Positions 7,868-11,812 of a DNA stretch of 11,812 nucleotides are shown one piece after another; position 1 is the first letter of the stretch, and each line of letters opens with the position of its first letter. Origin of the DNA: Sinorhizobium sp. Its GTDB lineage: Bacteria; Pseudomonadota; Alphaproteobacteria; Rhizobiales; Rhizobiaceae. The notes under the pieces are model-generated. The model was not told the origin of the DNA and made no database searches. It saw nothing but the letters and a program-made list of their open reading frames with translations. The DNA is taken from positions 1 through 11,812 of the forward strand of contig JAPSJG010000067.1 in NCBI GenBank assembly GCA_031178305.1. Reading direction: 5' to 3'. The position numbers and the translations under genes were made by a program.

Positions 7868-9473
7868 CTGGCTGCAACACCTTCCGGTGCTACCGATTCT
7901 CGTGCCGCTCGCGGTCGCGGCCGCGCTTATTCCGATTGACGAGCGCGAGCGGACGCTGAAGGGTTCCATCGGCTTCACGTCGACCGTCATTGTCTTCGTA
8001 GTAGCCGTGATCCTGATGGCGACGGCGGGCGAAGAGACCCTGCCGGGGGCGGGCGTTTATCAGCTTGGCAACTGGCCCGCGCCGTTCGGCATCGTTCTCG
8101 TCGTCGACCGACTCTCGGCACTGATGCTGTGTCTGACCAGCGGGCTGGCGCTCGCCGCGCAAGTCTACTCGATGGCGCGGTGGCACACGGCCGGGCATCA
8201 TTTTCATTCGCTTCTTCAGCTACTCGTCGCCGGCGTCAACGGCGCCTTTCTGACAGGGGATTTGTTCAATCTCTTCGTCTTCTTCGAGGTGATGCTCGCT
8301 GCTTCCTACGGACTGCTGCTGCACGGTTCCGGCCCTTTGCGCGTTAAGGCCGGGCTTCATTACATTGCCATCAACCTTGCGGCCTCCTCGCTGTTCCTGG
8401 TCGGCGTCAGCCTGATCTACGGCGCCACCGGCACGCTCAACATGGCGGATCTGTCAACGAGGCTCGCAGCGCTCGCGCCCGAAGGCAGGATGCTCGTCGA
8501 AACCGGCGCCGCCGTCCTCGGGATCGCCTTCCTGGTGAAGGCGGGCATGTGGCCGCTGAGCTTCTGGCTGCCGACCGCCTATGCCGCGGCAACTCCCCCG
8601 GTCGCCGCGATCTTCGCCGTGCTGACGAAGGTTGGGATTTACGTCATCATCCGGCTCAATCTGCTTGTCTTCGGCACCGCCGCGGGCGCATCGGCAGGCT
8701 TCGGCCAGAGCTGGTTGCTGGCAGGCGGCATGGCGACGATCGCCTTCGGCGCCGTCGGCGTCCTCGCTTCGCAGGCAATGGGCAGGCTCGCCGGCTATTC
8801 GGTCCTCGTCTCCTCCGGAACGCTGCTTGCCGCGATCGGGCTCGGACATCAGGAGATGATTGCCGGCGCGCTCTTCTATCTCGTCAGCTCGACGCTGACT
8901 ATCGCCGCCTTCTTCCTCTTGATCGAGCTCGTCGAGCGCGGCCGCGACGCCGCCGCCGACGTGCTGGCGGTGACGATGGAGGCCTATGGCGACTTCGACG
9001 AGAATGAAGAGGAGGAGGAAGTGGGCGTCGCCATACCCGGCACCATGGCCGTACTCGGTCTCTGCTTCTCGCTTTGCGCCGTGCTCCTCTCCGGCCTTCC
9101 GCCGCTCTCAGGCTTCATCGCCAAGTTCACGCTTCTGCATGGCCTCTTCGACGTGCCGACGGCCGGCCAGGCAAGGACGATCTCCGCCGCCGATTGGACC
9201 TATGTTGCCCTCGTCATTCTTTCGGGACTCGCGGCGATGATCGCAATGAACCGCATCGGTATCCGCACTTTCTGGGCTTCGATCGAGGGCACCATACCGC
9301 GCGTCGTCGTCATCGAGATCACGCCTGTCGTGGTGCTGCTCGCTGCCTGCGTCTTCCTGAGTTTCCAGGCCGGGCCCGCGATGCGCTACATGCAGGCGAC
9401 TGCCGACGACCTGCTCAACCCTGCCGGCTACGGCGAACGAGTGCTGTCCGCACCGCGGGCGGGAGGTCAATAG
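7860..9473 (+). CDS. phaD: Pha/Mrp antiporter subunit D (NuoM/NuoN-like)
   Basis: Second antiporter-like core subunit, homologous to the NuoL/M/N family and expected to carry one of the proton or cation paths. From GTG 7860 it has 537 aa, starting MTDWLQHLPVLPILVPL. The key residues are present: Glu143 in FFEVMLAASYG, Lys227 in LVKAGMWPLSFWLP and Lys257 in LTKVGIY, within a proton-antiporter domain of about residues 130-430 and about 14 membrane helices. A very acidic loop (Asp/Glu run at about 377-387, nt 8988-9020) precedes VGVAIPG; I recall similar loops in PhaD of other rhizobia. An ATG at 7836 is an alternative start but lacks a ribosome site. It overlaps phaC by 8 bp and ends 2 bp before phaE. 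Confidence 0.94.
   Translation: MTDWLQHLPVLPILVPLAVAAALIPIDERERTLKGSIGFTSTVIVFVVAVILMATAGEETLPGAGVYQLGNWPAPFGIVLVVDRLSALMLCLTSGLALAAQVYSMARWHTAGHHFHSLLQLLVAGVNGAFLTGDLFNLFVFFEVMLAASYGLLLHGSGPLRVKAGLHYIAINLAASSLFLVGVSLIYGATGTLNMADLSTRLAALAPEGRMLVETGAAVLGIAFLVKAGMWPLSFWLPTAYAAATPPVAAIFAVLTKVGIYVIIRLNLLVFGTAAGASAGFGQSWLLAGGMATIAFGAVGVLASQAMGRLAGYSVLVSSGTLLAAIGLGHQEMIAGALFYLVSSTLTIAAFFLLIELVERGRDAAADVLAVTMEAYGDFDENEEEEEVGVAIPGTMAVLGLCFSLCAVLLSGLPPLSGFIAKFTLLHGLFDVPTAGQARTISAADWTYVALVILSGLAAMIAMNRIGIRTFWASIEGTIPRVVVIEITPVVVLLAACVFLSFQAGPAMRYMQATADDLLNPAGYGERVLSAPRAGGQ
9461..9467 (+). promoter_or_regulatory. phaE: Shine-Dalgarno GGGAGGT that fixes the phaE start
   Basis: GGGAGGT at the end of phaD is 8 nt before GTG 9476. 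The phaE frame is open for about 400 bp further upstream, but that part lies inside phaD and is not coding for PhaE. Confidence 0.75.
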
Positions 9474-9475
9474 AC

Positions 9476-9961
9476 GTGCGCGCCTGGTTTCCCTATCCGC
9501 TGCTCTCCACCGCACTCGTTCTAATGTGGCTCCTCTTGAACCAGTCGGTGGCGCTCGGCACGCTGCTGGTCGGTCTCGTCCTCAGCATGGTTCTCGCCTG
9601 GGTCGCGGTGAAACTGCGGCCGACGCGATCGCATCTCAACCGGCTGCGGCGGATCGCCAGCTTCGGCCTGCGCGTCTCGATCGACATCCTTCGCTCGAAT
9701 ATTGCGGTGGCCGGGATCATCCTGGGCACCCGAGGGCAGCCGGTCAGGTCCGGCTTCGTTTCCGTCGACTTCGACGTCGAAGACGAGAATGCCCTCGCGC
9801 TACTCGCCTGTATTCTCACGGCGACGCCGGGCACGGCCTGGCTCGAATACGACAGGCGCAAGAAGAAGCTGCTCTTTCACATTCTCGACCTCGAGAACGA
9901 GATTGCCTGGCGGCGAACGCTCGATCGCTACGAAGCAGCGCTGAAGGAGATATTCCAATGA
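9476..9961 (+). CDS. phaE: Pha/Mrp antiporter subunit E
   Basis: Accessory subunit of the antiporter complex, 161 aa, the usual MnhE size. Two hydrophobic helices fill residues 6-45. The family region RSNIAVAGIILGTRG is at 73-87, followed by a soluble C-terminal domain with the TATPGTAWLEYD segment at 116-126, close to the conserved 'TPGT' of MnhE proteins. GTG 9476 is chosen because of a strong ribosome site 8 nt upstream and because the family begins at this point. Its TGA overlaps the phaF start (ATGA). Subunit E is needed for full complex assembly in studied Mrp systems, but its exact role is not evident from sequence. Confidence 0.94.
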   Translation: MRAWFPYPLLSTALVLMWLLLNQSVALGTLLVGLVLSMVLAWVAVKLRPTRSHLNRLRRIASFGLRVSIDILRSNIAVAGIILGTRGQPVRSGFVSVDFDVEDENALALLACILTATPGTAWLEYDRRKKKLLFHILDLENEIAWRRTLDRYEAALKEIFQ

Positions 9962-10239
9962 CCGAGCTCGCAATCCTCTGGTCCATCCTATTGGCGCAGG
10001 TCATGCTCTCCCTTGCCATGGCATTCGCGCTCTACCGGATCGTCAAAGGCCCTAGGGCCCAGGATCGTATCCTCGGACTGGACACGCTCTACATCAACGC
10101 AATGCTGATGCTGATCGCCTTCGGCATCCGCACGGCGAATACAATCTATTTCGAGACCGGCCTCCTCATCGCAGTGATCGGCTTCGTTTCGTCCATTGCG
10201 CTTGCCAAGTTCCTCATGCGCGGCGAGGTGATCGAATGA
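9958..10239 (+). CDS. phaF: Pha/Mrp antiporter subunit F
   Basis: Small hydrophobic subunit of the antiporter, 93 aa, with three membrane helices (about 7-27, 38-56 and 64-85). The family segment RIVKGPRAQDRILGLDTL is at 27-44, including the aspartates that border or lie in the second helix. ATG 9958 overlaps the phaE stop as ATGA and has AAGGAGA 8 nt upstream (9943-9949). Its own stop overlaps phaG in the same ATGA manner, so E, F and G are likely made in fixed ratio by coupled translation. Product identity is firm from family motifs plus position. Confidence 0.95.
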   Translation: MTELAILWSILLAQVMLSLAMAFALYRIVKGPRAQDRILGLDTLYINAMLMLIAFGIRTANTIYFETGLLIAVIGFVSSIALAKFLMRGEVIE

Positions 10240-10607
10240 GCCACTTGACCGACCTGCCGTCCTGGGCAGCGATTCCTGTTTGTATGCTGCTGCTTTTGGG
10301 CGCCGCAATGACGCTGATCGGTTCGATAGGCCTGATACGTCTCCCGAGCTTCTATGACCGGCTGCATGCGCCCACAATCGCGACCAGCGGCGGCACCGTC
10401 CTGATCTGCCTGGCCTCCATGCTCTGCTTTGCGGTGCTGCAAAGCCGTTGGATCTTCCACGAATTGCTGATCATCTTCTTCATCACGGTGACGACGCCCG
10501 TGACACTAATGCTGCTCGGCCAGGCCGCTCTGTACCGAAATCGCTTGGAGAAGCCGCGGGACGTTCCGCAGACGCCCGGTCGGCCATCCAAAGAAGACTC
10601 GCAGTGA
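10236..10607 (+). CDS. phaG: Pha/Mrp antiporter subunit G
   Basis: Last subunit of the antiporter operon, 123 aa. Three hydrophobic helices (about 11-33, 51-69 and 75-97) surround the family motif GLIRLPSFYDRLHA at 32-45, and a charged tail of about 25 residues follows. ATG 10236 overlaps the phaF stop by four bases (ATGA), so it probably depends on translation of phaF; no strong separate ribosome site is seen. The TGA stop is 7 bp from the stop of the opposing cobM, with no hairpin terminator between them. Confidence 0.94.
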   Translation: MSHLTDLPSWAAIPVCMLLLLGAAMTLIGSIGLIRLPSFYDRLHAPTIATSGGTVLICLASMLCFAVLQSRWIFHELLIIFFITVTTPVTLMLLGQAALYRNRLEKPRDVPQTPGRPSKEDSQ

Positions 10608-10614
10608 ATGCGTT

Positions 10615-11373
10615 CTACTCGCGTCCCCGGAAGCGGCGCTGATAGGCCGGATCGTAGAGCGAGCTTTCACGGAAATCAGAGGCTTCGAGACCCGGCCCGA
10701 CAAAGATCAGCGCCGTGCGCTCGATCGGCTCGGCGGCGACCTTGGCGGCGATGTCGCCGAGCCTGCCGCACAGCACCCGCTCGTCCGGCCAGGACGCCTT
10801 GACGACGATCGCCACCGGGCAATCGGCACCATAGAGCGGCGTCAATTCCTCGACGACGCGGTCGAGGGCATGAATTGCGAGATGGATCGCGAGCGTCGCG
10901 CCGGTAGCGCCGAAGGCGGACAGCGTTTCGCTGTTCGGCATCGGCGAAGCGCGCCCGGAAACGCGCGTCAACACGAGGCTCTGCGCAACCGCCGGAATGG
11001 TCAGCTCGCGGCCGAGCGCGGCGGCGGCCGCGGCAAACGACGGCACGCCCGGCGTCATCGTGTAGGGGATCCCATGCTTCTCGAGCCGCCGGATCTGCTC
11101 GGCAACCGCGCTCCAGACGGAGAGGTCGCCGGAATGCAGCCGAGCGACGTCCTCTCCCGCTTCCGCCGCGCGGGCATATTCCGCCTCGATCTCGTCGAGC
11201 GACATCGGCGCCGTATCGATGATGCGGGCACCGGGCGGGCAAAACTGGAGGAGCTCCGGCGAGACGATCGAGCCGGCATAGAGGCAGACCGGGCAGCGGC
11301 CGATCAGCTCCCTGCCGCGGACGGTGATGAGGTCTGCCGCCCCGGGACCCGCGCCGATGAAGTGAACCGTCAT
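10615..11373 (-). CDS. cobM: Precorrin-4 C11-methyltransferase
   Basis: Transfers a methyl group from S-adenosylmethionine to C11 of precorrin-4, giving precorrin-5, in aerobic cobalamin (vitamin B12) synthesis in the cytoplasm. It has 252 aa, the normal family length. The tetrapyrrole-methylase fold shows the N-terminal glycine-rich loop FIGAGPGAADLITVRG (5-20), LHSGDLSVWSAV (79-90), TPGVPSFAAAAAALG (107-121), SLVLTRVSGRASPMP (132-146) and CPVAIVVKASWPDE (185-198). The ATG has AGAGGA (11380-11385 on the plus strand) 6 nt upstream. It lies downstream of cobL on the same strand, an order known from rhizobial and Pseudomonas denitrificans cob clusters, but a repeat copy sits in the gap. CbiF is the name for the anaerobic-route homologue; the neighbour cobL favours CobM. 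Confidence 0.95.
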   Translation of the reverse strand: MTVHFIGAGPGAADLITVRGRELIGRCPVCLYAGSIVSPELLQFCPPGARIIDTAPMSLDEIEAEYARAAEAGEDVARLHSGDLSVWSAVAEQIRRLEKHGIPYTMTPGVPSFAAAAAALGRELTIPAVAQSLVLTRVSGRASPMPNSETLSAFGATGATLAIHLAIHALDRVVEELTPLYGADCPVAIVVKASWPDERVLCGRLGDIAAKVAAEPIERTALIFVGPGLEASDFRESSLYDPAYQRRFRGRE

Positions 11374-11401
11374 GATCTATCCTCTTGAGAATTCCTGCTT
11401 A

Positions 11402-11504
11402 GATCACGATGATTTTAGGTCGGGGACCTAAAATCATAAGCGTGATCGATTCTGAGAAGTTAGCGCGGGATGCGAGCGCACACTTTTTCCTCATCCCGCG
11501 CTAG
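11402..11504 (+). repeat. RIME-type double-palindrome intergenic repeat, copy 2, within the cob operon
   Basis: This 103-bp copy is in the same orientation as the one at 4347-4460. Its first palindrome (11402-11447) is better preserved: a perfect 13-bp stem ATGATTTTAGGTC/GACCTAAAATCAT around GGG, an unpaired AAG, and outer arms GATCACG/CGTGATC. Its second palindrome (11461-11503) has the same TAGCGCGGGATG/CATCCCGCGCTA arms but lacks about 9 bp of the inner hairpin (19 nt between arms instead of 28). It occupies most of the cobL-cobM gap, and its right edge supplies the cobL stop codon. Confidence 0.86.
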
Positions 11505-11812
11505 CTCTTGGTCCACGACCATTGTGTGACCGGCATCGCCGGCCGCCAGCCGTTCATCGTGCCGACGGGCGAGGCCCGCGCAATATCGATCCGGATCAGC
11601 GAACCGCCAAGCCGTGCATCATGGGCAAGGAGAACTGCCTCCATCTCCAAGGTCACGGCATTGGCGACCAGCCGACCGCCCGGTCGAAGGGCGGCGATAG
11701 CCGCATCCATCACTCCCGCCTCGCTGCCGCCGCCGCCGATGAAGACCGCATCCGGCTGCGGAAGCCCGTGTAACACGTCCGGTGCCTCACCCTCGACGAC
11801 CGTCAGGCCGGG
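11501..11812 (-). CDS. cobL: Precorrin-6Y C5,15-methyltransferase (decarboxylating), C-terminal part, cut by window edge
   Basis: CobL methylates C5 and C15 of the corrin precursor and removes the C12 acetate carboxyl, turning dihydro-precorrin-6 into precorrin-8 in aerobic B12 synthesis. Only the last 103 residues are in the window; the frame is open through 11812, so the GTG at 11774-11776 is not the start. The visible part is the end of the CbiT-like methyltransferase domain: GLTVVEGEAPDVLHGLP, then DAVFIGGGGSEAG, then ALRPGGRLVANAVTLE, and a tail MPVTQWSWTKS. The TAG stop (11501-11503) is formed by the last bases of the adjoining repeat. It is followed 127 bp later by cobM on the same strand. 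Confidence 0.92.
   Translation of the reverse strand, partial: PGLTVVEGEAPDVLHGLPQPDAVFIGGGGSEAGVMDAAIAALRPGGRLVANAVTLEMEAVLLAHDARLGGSLIRIDIARASPVGTMNGWRPAMPVTQWSWTKS

Noticed and set aside
9074..9475. In-frame upstream extension of phaE
   Set aside because: It overlaps the real phaD coding sequence, reads as Arg-rich nonsense, and a strong ribosome site marks GTG 9476.
1..11812. CRISPR array, tRNA/rRNA genes, transposase genes, phage genes or toxin-antitoxin pairs
   Set aside because: Nothing with the required repeats, folds or protein motifs was seen on either strand.

Overview
The window looks like chromosome of an alphaproteobacterial rhizobium, most likely Sinorhizobium/Ensifer. This is inferred from three things: GC-rich coding with strong Shine-Dalgarno sites, a six-gene Pha/Mrp cation antiporter operon with fused A and B subunits next to aerobic cobalamin genes, and two copies of a rhizobial double-palindrome intergenic repeat of the RIME type. 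The genus is not proven.

Layout, left to right. (1) 1-1475, + strand: an ATP-dependent DNA ligase that lacks its N-terminus because the window starts inside the gene. (2) About 1572-4253, + strand: a membrane-bound CHASE-PAS-GGDEF-EAL cyclic-di-GMP protein with both enzymatic motifs intact. (3) 4254-4595: an intergenic/leader stretch with a GC-rich hairpin, repeat copy 1 and an unexplained leader. (4) About 4479/4596-10607, + strand: phaAB-phaC-phaD-phaE-phaF-phaG, a multisubunit monovalent-cation/proton antiporter. Every junction overlaps or is two bases apart, so it is almost certainly one translationally coupled transcript. (5) 10615-11373, - strand: cobM, convergent with phaG and separated from it by only 7 bp. 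(6) 11374-11500: the cobL-cobM gap, filled mostly by repeat copy 2. (7) 11501-11812, - strand: the 3' end of cobL, cut by the window edge.

The Pha proteins form one inner-membrane complex related to the membrane arm of respiratory complex I (PhaAB and PhaD resemble the NuoL/M/N antiporter subunits, PhaC resembles NuoK). CobL and CobM are consecutive-operon enzymes of oxygen-dependent vitamin B12 synthesis. The ligase and the c-di-GMP protein are independent neighbours.

No new defence, mobile or RNA system is visible. The points most worth a second look are the two repeat copies (one supplies the cobL stop codon and sits inside a cob operon), and the 5' ends of the c-di-GMP gene and of phaAB. 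In both of those genes a good ribosome-binding site faces ATT/ATC rather than ATG, GTG or TTG.
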